36,847 nt of DNA from Acidobacteria bacterium RIFCSPLOWO2_12_FULL_65_11 (GCA_001767495.1 MELA01000025.1:1-36847), one strand, 5' to 3'; positions 14,117 through 22,873 are shown, numbered from the stretch's first letter. Numbers and translations: made by a program. Notes: generated by a model not told the origin, from the sequence alone.

Positions 14117-15394
14117 ATGCCTCACTCCGGTTCGCCTCGGGTCGTGATCACGGGCATCGGTGTCGTGTCGCCGTTCGGCGTCGGTCGCGAGCGCTTCTGG
14201 GAGCATGTGAGCCGCGGCTGCAGCGGCACGCGCGCCATCACGGAGTTCGACGCCTCGGCCTTCGGCTGTCGCGTGGCGGCGCCGGTGGCCGACGTCACGG
14301 CCGACGCGGTGCCGCCGCTCGACGGCGACGATCTCTGGGATCCCGGCTACCGCGCCGATCCCAAGCGGTACTCGCGCGCTGCGCTGGTGGGGGTCATCGC
14401 GGCCCGCGAAGCGTGGGCCGACGCGGGCCTGCGGGTCGGCGCGCGGGAGGGCGGCGTGGTCATCGGCAGCGGCGGTGGCGGCATCGACGTGGGCGAGCGC
14501 CAATATCACGACTTCTTCGTCGACCGCGGCAAGAAGGTGACGCCCTACGCCATCCCCGTGTCCATTGTCGGCATGGTCTCGAGTGAGATTTCGATTTCGC
14601 TGCGGCTGCACGGTGTCAGCCACGTCCTCTCGTGCGGGTGCACGAGCTCGACCGACGCCATCGGCTATGCGGCTGCGCTCGTTCGATCGGGAGAGGCCGA
14701 GGTGTTGATCTCCGGCGGCGCGGACGCGTGCGTCACGCCGGGCATGATCTTCGGCTTCTCAAAGATGAAGGTCGTCTCGATGGCGTTCAACGATCGGCCG
14801 GCCGAGGCCTCGCGCCCCTTCGACGGCGGGCGCGACGGGTTTGTGCTCGGCGAGGGCGCCTGGATGATGGTGCTCGAGCGCGAGGACCGGGCGCGGGCGC
14901 GCGGCGCACGAATCTACGCCTCGATTGACGGCTACGGGTCGACGTGTGATGCCTACCATCGCGTGCAGATGGCGCCCGATGGCGGGGAGATCGTCCGCGC
15001 CATCACCATCGCGATCGAACGATCAGCTAGGGATCGCGAGGACATTGGCTACGTCAGCTATCACGGGACGTCGACCGTGACAAACGATCGTATCGAATCG
15101 CAGTGCGTGCGGCAGGTGTTCGGCCCGTACGCGGATCGCCTGCCCGGCTCGTCGGTCAAATCGATGATCGGTCACCCGCAAGGCGCCAGCGGCGCGGCGG
15201 GCGTCGTCACGGCGGCGCTGGCGATCGACCGGGGGTTCCTGCCACCGACGATCAACCTGTGCCGTCCCGATCCCGCGTGCGATCTCGATTTCATCCCCAA
15301 TCAAGGCCGGGCCGCCCAGGTTGACGCCGCGCTCTGCAACTGCCTCGGCTTCGGCTCCAAGAACAGTGCGCTCGTCATCGGACGCGTGGCCTGA
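14117..15394 (+). CDS. Beta-ketoacyl synthase (FabF/KAS II-like)
   Basis: The 425-aa product has the full thiolase-fold layout: VVITGIGVVSPFGVGRERFWE at the N-terminus, the nucleophile region SCGCTSSTDAIGYAAALVRSG, then GFSKMKVVS, RPFDGGRDGFVLGEGAWMMVLE, the first catalytic His in YHGTSTVTND, and the second in SMIGHPQGASGAAG. The Cys-His-His triad of decarboxylating condensing enzymes is complete. The Cys context (CTSST rather than CASGA) and GHPQGASG rather than GHTLGAAG differ from housekeeping FabF, and no ACP or other fatty-acid gene is adjacent. A specialised lipid or polyketide role is therefore possible. It is followed by a geranylgeranyl-reductase-like flavoprotein and an ICMT-like methyltransferase on the same strand. 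Confidence 0.85.
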   Translation: MPHSGSPRVVITGIGVVSPFGVGRERFWEHVSRGCSGTRAITEFDASAFGCRVAAPVADVTADAVPPLDGDDLWDPGYRADPKRYSRAALVGVIAAREAWADAGLRVGAREGGVVIGSGGGGIDVGERQYHDFFVDRGKKVTPYAIPVSIVGMVSSEISISLRLHGVSHVLSCGCTSSTDAIGYAAALVRSGEAEVLISGGADACVTPGMIFGFSKMKVVSMAFNDRPAEASRPFDGGRDGFVLGEGAWMMVLEREDRARARGARIYASIDGYGSTCDAYHRVQMAPDGGEIVRAITIAIERSARDREDIGYVSYHGTSTVTNDRIESQCVRQVFGPYADRLPGSSVKSMIGHPQGASGAAGVVTAALAIDRGFLPPTINLCRPDPACDLDFIPNQGRAAQVDAALCNCLGFGSKNSALVIGRVA

Positions 15395-15396
15395 CC

Positions 15397-15419
15397 GTGG
15401 CTGGTGGCCGGTGACTGGT
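15397..15419 (+). repeat. Three 7-bp tandem repeats after the ketoacyl synthase gene
   Basis: GTGGCTG, GTGGCCG and GTGACTG follow one another directly, starting 2 bases after the ketoacyl synthase stop codon, with GT starting a fourth. This is a short simple-sequence array with no visible function. Confidence 0.6.
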
Positions 15420-15485
15420 TATGGCCGCTAGGTTGGGCGAGTGGCGGCCTTGAGCCGTTGCGAAGCGCGAATGCGCTGAGCAACA

Positions 15486-15544
15486 GCGCCGGGGGTGGGG
15501 CCCCGGCGCAGTGGGGAATGTGGGGCCCCACGAGCATTGATAGA
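15486..15544 (+). repeat. GC-rich hairpin element with conserved tail, copy 1
   Basis: A perfect 9-bp hairpin, GCGCCGGGG-GTGGGG-CCCCGGCGC (15486-15509), is followed by the 12-bp palindrome GTGGGGCCCCAC (15520-15531) and the tail GAGCATTGATAGATG. Related copies with the same loop or palindrome core occur at 33752 and, on the other strand, 36501, each upstream of a gene read in the same direction. Confidence 0.75.
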
Positions 15545-16694
15545 TGACGATGTGATCGTGGTCGGTGCGGGGCCGGCGGGCGCCGTCGCCGCGACTCTGC
15601 TGGCTCGCGCGGGTGCGCGCGTGCGGCTCATCGACCGCGCCCGGTTCCCTCGCGACAAGCTGTGTGGCGACACGATGAACCCGGGCACCCTGGCGGCCCT
15701 GAGGCGGCTGGGCATGGCCGGGCCGATCGAGGCGCGCGGCTTGAGGGTGGACGGCATGGTGGTGACGGGCGAGCGGGGAGTCCGCGTCGTGTGCCGATAT
15801 CCACGCGACCTCTACGGCCGCGCCCTGGTGCGACGGGAGCTTGATGCTGCGCTCGTCGAGCAGGCCCTTGCCGCGGGCGCGCGGTTTGAGCCGCAGACGA
15901 CGGTCCGACGAGCGATCGTCGGCCAGGGCCGGTCGCCTCGGGTTGCGGGTGTGGTGGTGGGCGTCTACGGGTCTGAGCGCGAGATGCGTTCGCGTGTCGT
16001 GATTGCCGCCGACGGCCGACATTCGACGCTCACATTCGGACTGGGGCTCGCACGGCATCCCGCGCGTCCGCGGCGTTGGGCTGTCGGCGCGTACTTCGAT
16101 AATGTCTCCGGGCTGACCGCATTCGGCGAGATGCACGTGCGGCGCGGGCGGTACATCGGCGTGGCGCTCGTGCCAGGCGGCCTTGCCAACGTCTGCCTCG
16201 TGAAGCCTTGGGACTTGGCGGCGGGCGACATCCCACTCCGCGACGCCCAGGCGGCACTGCGGCGCGAGCTCACGCGCGACGACGCCCTGGCAGAGCGGTT
16301 CGCCCGCGCACGACTCACCGTGCCGCCCGTCGTGCTCGGGCCTCTGGCAGTGGAGGTCGACCAGACGGCACCTGATGGGCTGCTGCTCGCCGGCGACGCA
16401 GCCGGGTTCATCGATCCGATGACGGGCGATGGTCTGCGCTTTGCGGTGTGCGGCGCCGAACTGGCCGCTCGATCCGCTCTGCAGGCGCTCGATCAGGGAT
16501 GGGACGGCGTTCATCAGCGCCTCGCTGCGCTTCGTCGCCGTGAATTCGCCGCGAAGTGGCGCTTCAATCGGACGCTCCGCTCGCTCGTAGCCTCGCCGCC
16601 GGCGGTCCTGGCAGCAGGGGCCGTGGCGTCAGTCGCTCCGAGCGTCCTTCGCCGCATGGTCGGCTTCGCCGGCGACTGTGGCTTCACCGACTGA
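15537..16694 (+). CDS. Geranylgeranyl reductase-like FAD-dependent oxidoreductase
   Basis: The product is about 385 aa from TTG 15537. It opens with an FAD-binding Rossmann motif, DVIVVGAGPAGAVAATLLARAGARV, then RARFPRDKLCGDTMNPG (family motif), YPRDLYGRALVRRELDAAL, the middle motif VVIAADGRHSTL, and the second FAD motif GLLLAGDAAGFIDPMTGDGLRFAVCGAELAA. This is the GGR/FixC/chlP-like family, which saturates isoprenoid double bonds or hydroxylates lipids and quinones. The track start (GTG 15495) lies in the GC-rich hairpin repeat, so I prefer TTG 15537 or GTG 15552 directly before the Rossmann strand. Placement between a ketoacyl synthase and an ICMT-like enzyme supports a lipid pathway, by inference. 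Confidence 0.85.
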   Translation: MIDDDVIVVGAGPAGAVAATLLARAGARVRLIDRARFPRDKLCGDTMNPGTLAALRRLGMAGPIEARGLRVDGMVVTGERGVRVVCRYPRDLYGRALVRRELDAALVEQALAAGARFEPQTTVRRAIVGQGRSPRVAGVVVGVYGSEREMRSRVVIAADGRHSTLTFGLGLARHPARPRRWAVGAYFDNVSGLTAFGEMHVRRGRYIGVALVPGGLANVCLVKPWDLAAGDIPLRDAQAALRRELTRDDALAERFARARLTVPPVVLGPLAVEVDQTAPDGLLLAGDAAGFIDPMTGDGLRFAVCGAELAARSALQALDQGWDGVHQRLAALRRREFAAKWRFNRTLRSLVASPPAVLAAGAVASVAPSVLRRMVGFAGDCGFTD

Positions 16695-16735
16695 CTCGAG
16701 GAACACAGAGCACGCCGAGGACCTAAGAGATCATG

Positions 16736-16817
16736 AACCACAGCGTCACCGAGACACGGAGGTTCACGTGCACGCTGACAATCCGGAGCGCCTCTGTGGC
16801 TCAATGACTCTGTGGTT
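16736..16817. repeat. 27-bp inverted repeat overlapping the start of the ICMT-like gene
   Basis: The arms at 16736-16762 (AACCACAGCGTCACCGAG...) and 16791-16817 (...TCAATGACTCTGTGGTT) pair at 22 of 27 positions around a 28-nt loop. The right arm contains the GTG start codon (16812) of the following gene. The CACAGAG-rich sequence resembles simple intergenic repeats, not coding sequence. Confidence 0.8.
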
Positions 16818-17342
16818 TATCTAAACTTCTCGATCGTCTCGCTCGTTGTGTTCGGTTCGATGTTGATGGAAGCGAGTCGATCCGCACGCAACGAACACTC
16901 GCAGCGCCTACGAGGCGGCGTCGAGCCCGCCGGCGACGTGTACCGGATCATGCGAATCGCCTATCCGGGGGCCTTCGTCGCGATGATCGGCGAGGGATGG
17001 CTGCGCGGAGTGTCGTGGCCCGCCACCGTTGTCGCCGGCGCCCTCGTGTTCGCACTCGCCAAACTGCTGAAGTGGTGGGCGATCGTCTCGCTCGGTTCGC
17101 GCTGGACCTTTCGGGTCATCGTCGTGCCGGGCGACACGCGCGTGGTGTCCGGACCGTACCGGTGCCTGCGTCACCCGAACTACGTGGGTGTCATCGGCGA
17201 GCTTGTCGGCGTCGCTGCGATGACGGGCGCGACCCTCGCCGGGGTGCTCGCCGTGCTGGTGTGTGGTGCACTGCTCGTGAGGCGAATCGCAGTCGAGGAG
17301 CGCGCCCTGCAGACGATGGCTGCGGGGACCGCGCCTGATTGA
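16812..17342 (+). CDS. Isoprenylcysteine carboxyl methyltransferase (ICMT)-like membrane protein
   Basis: The 176-aa membrane protein has four or five helices (LNFSIVSLVVFGSMLMEA, AYPGAFVAMIGEG, ATVVAGALVFALAKLL, GVLAVLVCGALLVRRIA). The ICMT signature is RWTFRVIVVPGDTRVVSGPYRCLRHPNYVGVIGELVGV, ending in VEERAL; RHPNY and EE would bind SAM. Such enzymes sit next to type III polyketide synthases and flavoproteins in alkylresorcinol clusters, but here the neighbours are a type II-like ketoacyl synthase and a geranylgeranyl-reductase homolog. The start GTG 16812 lies in one arm of a 27-bp inverted repeat and has no Shine-Dalgarno; a later start is conceivable. The acceptor is unknown. Confidence 0.8.
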   Translation: MVYLNFSIVSLVVFGSMLMEASRSARNEHSQRLRGGVEPAGDVYRIMRIAYPGAFVAMIGEGWLRGVSWPATVVAGALVFALAKLLKWWAIVSLGSRWTFRVIVVPGDTRVVSGPYRCLRHPNYVGVIGELVGVAAMTGATLAGVLAVLVCGALLVRRIAVEERALQTMAAGTAPD

Positions 17343-17396
17343 CATTTGTCACAGCTTCACGGGCGATCTCATCGGAAATAACGAAAACGGCCGGGC

Positions 17397-17402
17397 TATA
17401 AT
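17397..17402 (+). promoter_or_regulatory. Consensus -10 box (TATAAT) 9 nt before the TPR-peptidase start
   Basis: A perfect TATAAT sits in the only A/T-rich stretch between the ICMT-like gene and the next ATG (17412). Transcription would begin about at 17409-17410, leaving a leader of two or three bases, i.e. a leaderless mRNA. No -35 match lies 16-18 bp upstream. Confidence 0.55.
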
Positions 17403-17411
17403 ACGCGCTTG

Positions 17412-19934
17412 ATGATCCGCGCCACCCGCAATACGAGTCGCTTGTCGGCCTTCGTGATCGCCGGTGTGCTCCTGGGCATTCCGATCGTCTCAGCGACCGC
17501 CCAGGTGCGACGCCCGGGTTCGCCGCTCCAGGCCGCGACCCGTGCCTTCATCGAAGGACGATTCGACCAGATCGAGTCGCTCACCAGCGCGATCGACCCT
17601 GCCGATCCGAATGTCGTCGCCCTCAAGGCACGCGCCGCCATCGCCCGTGGCCGCTATCAGGAGGCGGAGGCGATGCTCCGGCCGGTGGCCGATCGCGCGC
17701 CGTCGAGCGAGGCGGCGCTCGCGCTGGGTCTGCTGCGCGACATGCTCGGCCGCGAGGACGCACAGGCTGTGCTGCTGCGAGTGGCCGCGCTCGGGAACAG
17801 GACCAACGATCCGATCGAGCTCGCTCGTGCGGCGCGTGCGCTGCGCGCGCTCGGCCGCTCCCGGGATGCGAATACGCTCTACCAGGCTGCGGCGTCTGGC
17901 GCGCGAGACGATGTGGCGATTCACACGGCGTGGGGCGAGCTGTTCCTGGAGACCTACAACATCACCGAGGCGTTCAAGTCCTTCCAGATGGTGCTCGAGG
18001 CCGACGCGCGGTGGGTGCCGGCGCTCGTCGGCGCCGCGTGGGCGCTGGTCGACGATAATCCGCCCCAGGCGGTCGCTCTGGCCCAACAGGCGCTCACCAT
18101 CAACCCCTCGTCGGTCGACGCTTACGTATTTCTCGCCCGACAGGCGGTCGACGCCGATCAGCGAGACGAGGCGCGGCAGTTGCTCCAGAAGGCGCTCGCC
18201 GTCAATCCATCGAGCCTCGATGCTCGGGCGATCGTCGCGGGGATGGCCTACGTCGAGGACAAGCCGGCCGAGTTTGACGCCGAAGTCGCCAGGACGCTGG
18301 CGATTGCGCCGACGCGCGGCGACGTCTATCGCGTGGCGGGCGAGATGACGGCTCATAGTTACCGGTTCGACGAAGCCGTCGAGCTGACACGGCGAGGACT
18401 GGCGATCGAGCCAGGGAACGCGCGGGCGCTTGCGGCGCTGGGCACGCACCTGCTGCGTACTGGGGACGAACCAGGCGCACGGGCGGCGCTCGAGGCCTCC
18501 TTCAAGGTCGACCCGTACGACGTGGTCACCTTCAATCTGCTCGCCATGCTCGACACGCTCGACAAGTTCGAGACGGTGACCGACGGGAATCTGATCTTTC
18601 GCATGCCCAAGGACGATGCGCCGCTACTGCGCGAATACGCTGTGCCGCTCGCGCATCAGGCGCTCGACACGCTGGGCAAGCGCTACGAGTTCACGGCGCG
18701 TGGCCCCATCCTCGTCGAAATCTTCTCCAAGCACGACCACTTCGCGGTCAGAAACGTCGGGCTGCCGGGCATGATTGGCGCCCTCGGGGCGTGTTTCGGC
18801 CGGGTGGTGACGCTCGACTCACCCAAGGCGCAGCCCCCGGGCACGTTCCAGTGGGAAGCGACGCTCTGGCACGAGCTGGCGCACGTCATCACCCTCCAGA
18901 TGTCGAATCAGCGGTTGCCGCGCTGGTTGAGCGAGGGCATTTCGGTGTTCGAGGAGGGCCGTGCCAGGCCGGAATGGGCGCGGCAGCAGGATATCGAGTT
19001 CGCGACGCTTCTCGAGCGTGGCGAGACGCTGAAGCTCGGCGACCTCAACGCGGCGTTCACCGATCCCCGGAAGATTTCAATCGCCTACTTTCAGGCCGCG
19101 CTGCTCGTCGAGCATCTGGCCGCGGTGTATGGCGACGCCGGGTTGCGGAAGCTTGTCAGCTCCTTCACGCAGGGGATCAGCACCGCCACGGCGCTCAAGG
19201 TCGCGCTCGACACGAGCTTCGACGAGCTGCAGCCGGGTTTCGATCAGCTGGTGGATCGGAGGTTTGCCAGCCTGAGGCGCGCGATGGCCACGCGCCCAGA
19301 AGATGCCACCGTCATGCAGCTGCCGCTTCCTGCCCTCAGGCTCTACGCGGCCGATCGGGCCGGCAGCTACATCGTGCAGATGGCGCTCGGCCGCGCGCTG
19401 CGCCGGGAGCAGCAGCTCGACGAGGCCATGGCGGTCTTTGAGAAGGCGGCCGCGCTCGTGCCCATCGCCCAGGGCGCCGACAGTCCCCACGCACAGATGG
19501 CGGCGATTGCCGTGGAGAAGAACGATCGGGCCCGCGCCATCTCGGAGTTGACGGCGCTCGTGGCGGTCGATTTCGATAACGTCAACGCGGCGCGTCAGCT
19601 GGCGTCGCTCCTGCGCCAGGGCGGAGTCACCGATCCGGCCCGGCTGCAGCCTGTGTATCAGCGGATCGCGGCCGTCGACCCCTTCGACGCTGACGCGCAC
19701 AGCATGCTCGGCCGCCTGGCGATGCAGCGCAACGAGCCGGAGGTGGCGTCGCGCGAGTTCCGCGCGGTCGTCGCGCTTGGCCCGGTCGATCGCGCCGTCG
19801 CGCTCACGGATCTGGCGGAGAGCTATGTCAGGGGCGGGAAGACCGCTGAAGCCAAGAAACAGACGCTGGCCGCGCTCGAGATTGCGCCGAGCTACGAGCG
19901 CGCGCAAATATTGTTGCTCCAGCTGGTCAAGTAG
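17412..19934 (+). CDS. Secreted TPR protein with gluzincin (HELAH) metallopeptidase-like domain
   Basis: The product is about 840 aa with a signal peptide (LSAFVIAGVLLGIPIVSATAQ). Residues about 30-370 are TPR repeats (for example AEAMLRPVADRAPSSEAALALGLL and PPQAVALAQQALTINPSSVDAYVFLARQA). Residues about 400-600 hold a peptidase-MA-like domain with WHELAHVITLQMSNQRLPRWLSEGISVFEEGRA; HELAH plus the downstream E (SEGISVFEE) fits a zinc gluzincin site. More TPRs follow to the end (DPFDADAHSMLGRLAMQRNEPEVASREFRAVV). It is predicted periplasmic or exported; substrate unknown. The track start TTG 17409 immediately precedes ATG 17412, which I use. A TATAAT box ends 9 nt upstream, suggesting leaderless expression. 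Confidence 0.85.
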   Translation: MIRATRNTSRLSAFVIAGVLLGIPIVSATAQVRRPGSPLQAATRAFIEGRFDQIESLTSAIDPADPNVVALKARAAIARGRYQEAEAMLRPVADRAPSSEAALALGLLRDMLGREDAQAVLLRVAALGNRTNDPIELARAARALRALGRSRDANTLYQAAASGARDDVAIHTAWGELFLETYNITEAFKSFQMVLEADARWVPALVGAAWALVDDNPPQAVALAQQALTINPSSVDAYVFLARQAVDADQRDEARQLLQKALAVNPSSLDARAIVAGMAYVEDKPAEFDAEVARTLAIAPTRGDVYRVAGEMTAHSYRFDEAVELTRRGLAIEPGNARALAALGTHLLRTGDEPGARAALEASFKVDPYDVVTFNLLAMLDTLDKFETVTDGNLIFRMPKDDAPLLREYAVPLAHQALDTLGKRYEFTARGPILVEIFSKHDHFAVRNVGLPGMIGALGACFGRVVTLDSPKAQPPGTFQWEATLWHELAHVITLQMSNQRLPRWLSEGISVFEEGRARPEWARQQDIEFATLLERGETLKLGDLNAAFTDPRKISIAYFQAALLVEHLAAVYGDAGLRKLVSSFTQGISTATALKVALDTSFDELQPGFDQLVDRRFASLRRAMATRPEDATVMQLPLPALRLYAADRAGSYIVQMALGRALRREQQLDEAMAVFEKAAALVPIAQGADSPHAQMAAIAVEKNDRARAISELTALVAVDFDNVNAARQLASLLRQGGVTDPARLQPVYQRIAAVDPFDADAHSMLGRLAMQRNEPEVASREFRAVVALGPVDRAVALTDLAESYVRGGKTAEAKKQTLAALEIAPSYERAQILLLQLVK

Positions 19935-19956
19935 GCCTCGAGGTCACCAACGGCCC

Positions 19957-20616
19957 TCACGTCCAGTACTCGTCTCGGCACTGGCGCTTTCTGAACGCAA
20001 ACACTCCGACGACTCCCATCGCAAATCCCGCGACGGGCCCCATCAACGCCATGCCGCCGCCCTCCGCGCTGGTCGTGACGGCGATGGCTCCGGTGCTGAC
20101 GAACTGCACCACGAGCCAGACGACCGGAAGGACAATGGCGGGTATCTCCACGATGTCCCAGAAGACGATGAGCGGGAGGAGCGTCAGCACGCGCGAGCGC
20201 GGATAGAGCACGAAGTAGGCGCCCATGACGCCCGCAATCGCGCCGCTCGCGCCGATCATCGGCAGCAGGGAAGTCGGATCGATGGCCGTCTGCCCGAGGG
20301 CCGCCACGATGCCGCACAGCAAGTAGAGGGCGACGAAGCGGCGGTGGCCGAGCCGACCCTCGACGGTGTCGCCGAAAATCCAGAGGCACCACATGTTGGC
20401 AACTACGTGGAACCAGCTCCCGTGCAGGAACATCGAGCTGACGAGCGCCGGCGCGCTGAAGCTGGCCGGCACGACGCCGTAGACCTGGAGCAATGTCCTC
20501 AACGCGTCGCGTGACAGGCTCAATTCGAACAGCCACCCCAAGACATTGAGCCCGATGATGACGAAGGTGAGGTAAGGAGTGGTCCGGGACGGAATGACGT
20601 CCCCAAGGGGAATCAA
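19957..20616 (-). CDS. Rhomboid-family membrane protein with catalytic His replaced by Pro
   Basis: I place the start at TTG 20616 (219 aa), one base after the leuA stop; the track ORF start lies inside leuA. The rhomboid core is clear: SSMFLHGSWFHVVANMWCLWIFGDTVEGRLGHRRFVALYLL, then the serine motif GASGAIAGVMGAYFVLYPRSRV. The helix that normally reads G-A-W-W-A-H-I-G-G-F here reads GMALMGPVAGFAMG, aligning Pro with the catalytic His. The Ser is kept but the dyad looks broken, so a pseudoprotease role is possible. The protein ends in a short basic tail (RKRQCRDEYWT). The TTG start and weak ribosome binding site suggest translational coupling to leuA. Confidence 0.82.
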   Translation of the reverse strand: MIPLGDVIPSRTTPYLTFVIIGLNVLGWLFELSLSRDALRTLLQVYGVVPASFSAPALVSSMFLHGSWFHVVANMWCLWIFGDTVEGRLGHRRFVALYLLCGIVAALGQTAIDPTSLLPMIGASGAIAGVMGAYFVLYPRSRVLTLLPLIVFWDIVEIPAIVLPVVWLVVQFVSTGAIAVTTSAEGGGMALMGPVAGFAMGVVGVFAFRKRQCRDEYWT

Positions 20617-20617
20617 T

Positions 20618-21814
<1,197 letters not shown>

Positions 21815-21822
21815 ACGGGACT

Positions 21823-21852
21823 GTTGTAGCGTTCGGCCGGCCTAGAAGTCAA
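21823..21852 (-). promoter_or_regulatory. leuA promoter (leaderless arrangement)
   Basis: On the minus strand TTGACT (-35), an 18-bp spacer and TACAAC (-10) lie directly upstream of leuA; only 8 nt separate the -10 from the ATG at 21814. Transcription would start within about two bases of the ATG. Confidence 0.55.
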
Positions 21853-21863
21853 GATGATAGTAA

Positions 21864-21891
21864 TTACCAAACAATAAGATTAGTTTATAAT
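21864..21891 (+). promoter_or_regulatory. lysR promoter (leaderless arrangement)
   Basis: TTACCA, a 16-bp spacer and a perfect TATAAT precede the GTG at 21900 by 8 nt. The box lies in an A/T-rich island of about 40 bp that also separates lysR from leuA, and is the natural place for LysR binding. Confidence 0.6.
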
Positions 21892-21899
21892 CTGCGATC

Positions 21900-22823
21900 G
21901 TGGATCTCTCGGCCCTCAAGATCTTTCTGGCCGTGGCGCACGAGCGCAGCTTTTCGCGCGCGGCGGCCAAAGTGCACCGGACGCAGCCGGCCGTGAGCCA
22001 GGCCGTGCGGCGTCTCGAGGCCGATCTGGGCGAGCAGCTCTTCGATCGGTCGTCGAAGACCGGCACGCTGACCGAAGCCGGCCAGATGCTGCAGAACTAC
22101 GGGCAGCGGCTCGTGCGGCTGGCTGAAGAGACCGAATCGGCCGTCCGCGATCTTCGCGACCTGCGGCGTGGCCGCGTGCTTGTCGGCGCCAACGAAGCGG
22201 CCGTGCACACACTGCTGCCGCTCATCGGGCGGTTCCGCGAGCGATATCCCGACATTGCCATCGACGTGCGCCGCGTGCCGGCGCGGCAGATTGCCGTCGA
22301 GGTACAGCAGGGGAGTCTTGATTTCGGCGCCTTGACCTTCCGGCCCTCCGAAGCGGGGTTGCTCGAAGTGCCCGTCGGGACCGACGAGCTGGCGCTGCTC
22401 GTGCCGCCGGCACATCCGCTCGCCAAGCACGCGCAGGTCTCGATGGAGGAGGTGGCGGGCGAGCCGGTAGTCGCGCACAACGATCCGTCGCCCGCGCGCG
22501 AGCGCGTCCTGCGCATGTTCGAAGAGCGGCACATTCCGCTCAAGATGGTGATCTCGCTGCCGAGTCTTGACGGGATCAAGCGCGCCGTGGAGATGAAGCT
22601 CGGTGTGGCGCTGCTGCCGCGCCGCTGCGCGATCACCGAAATCGCGAGCGGGCGGCTGGTGGCCATTCCGGTGACCGGCCTGTCTCGCCGCCGTCAGGTG
22701 ACGCTCGTCTGCCGCCGCGCGCATCGTTCCCATGCGGCCGATGCGTTCCTGGCGGTCGCTCAGGAAAAGACGACGGGTTCAGGAAGAACGTTGAACACAA
22801 AGGACACAACGGACACCAAGTGA
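21900..22823 (+). CDS. LysR-family transcriptional regulator, probable regulator of the leucine genes
   Basis: The 307-aa product has an N-terminal LysR helix-turn-helix (MDLSALKIFLAVAHERSFSRAAAKVHRTQPAVSQAVRRLEADLGEQLFDR) and a LysR substrate-binding domain from about residue 90 (GRVLVGANEAAVHTLLPLIGRFRERYPDIAIDVRRV). It sits between divergent leuA and convergent leuDC, so control of leucine biosynthesis is the simplest inference; the effector is unknown. The last about 12 residues (LNTKDTTDTK) are encoded by an intergenic-type inverted repeat, so the native C-terminus may have been extended by repeat sequence. The GTG start follows a TATAAT box by 8 nt. Confidence 0.92.
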   Translation: MDLSALKIFLAVAHERSFSRAAAKVHRTQPAVSQAVRRLEADLGEQLFDRSSKTGTLTEAGQMLQNYGQRLVRLAEETESAVRDLRDLRRGRVLVGANEAAVHTLLPLIGRFRERYPDIAIDVRRVPARQIAVEVQQGSLDFGALTFRPSEAGLLEVPVGTDELALLVPPAHPLAKHAQVSMEEVAGEPVVAHNDPSPARERVLRMFEERHIPLKMVISLPSLDGIKRAVEMKLGVALLPRRCAITEIASGRLVAIPVTGLSRRRQVTLVCRRAHRSHAADAFLAVAQEKTTGSGRTLNTKDTTDTK

Positions 22824-22872
22824 AATGCTTGTTTAGCTCTTTTCGTTTGTGTCCTTGGTGTCCTTGGTGTCG
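22794..22872. repeat. ACACAAAGGACAC-type inverted repeat between lysR and leuD
   Basis: The left arm near 22794-22819 (ACACAAAGGACACAACGGAC...) pairs with the right arm near 22845-22872 (...GTCCTTGGTGTCCTTGGTGTC) at roughly 21 of 26 positions. The left arm codes for the end of LysR. The element lies where two convergent genes meet. It may act in transcription termination on either strand, although a T-run is missing. Confidence 0.7.
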
Positions 22873-22873
22873 A

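Noticed and set aside
15375-16514. 379-aa minus-strand ORF opposite the flavoprotein gene
   Set aside because: The plus strand encodes a clear FAD-binding protein with both FAD motifs; the reverse frame is low-complexity and motif-free.
19777-20514. 245-aa plus-strand ORF across the TPR-peptidase end and the rhomboid gene
   Set aside because: It is antisense to a well-supported rhomboid gene, starts inside the TPR gene, and has a charge-rich composition without domains.
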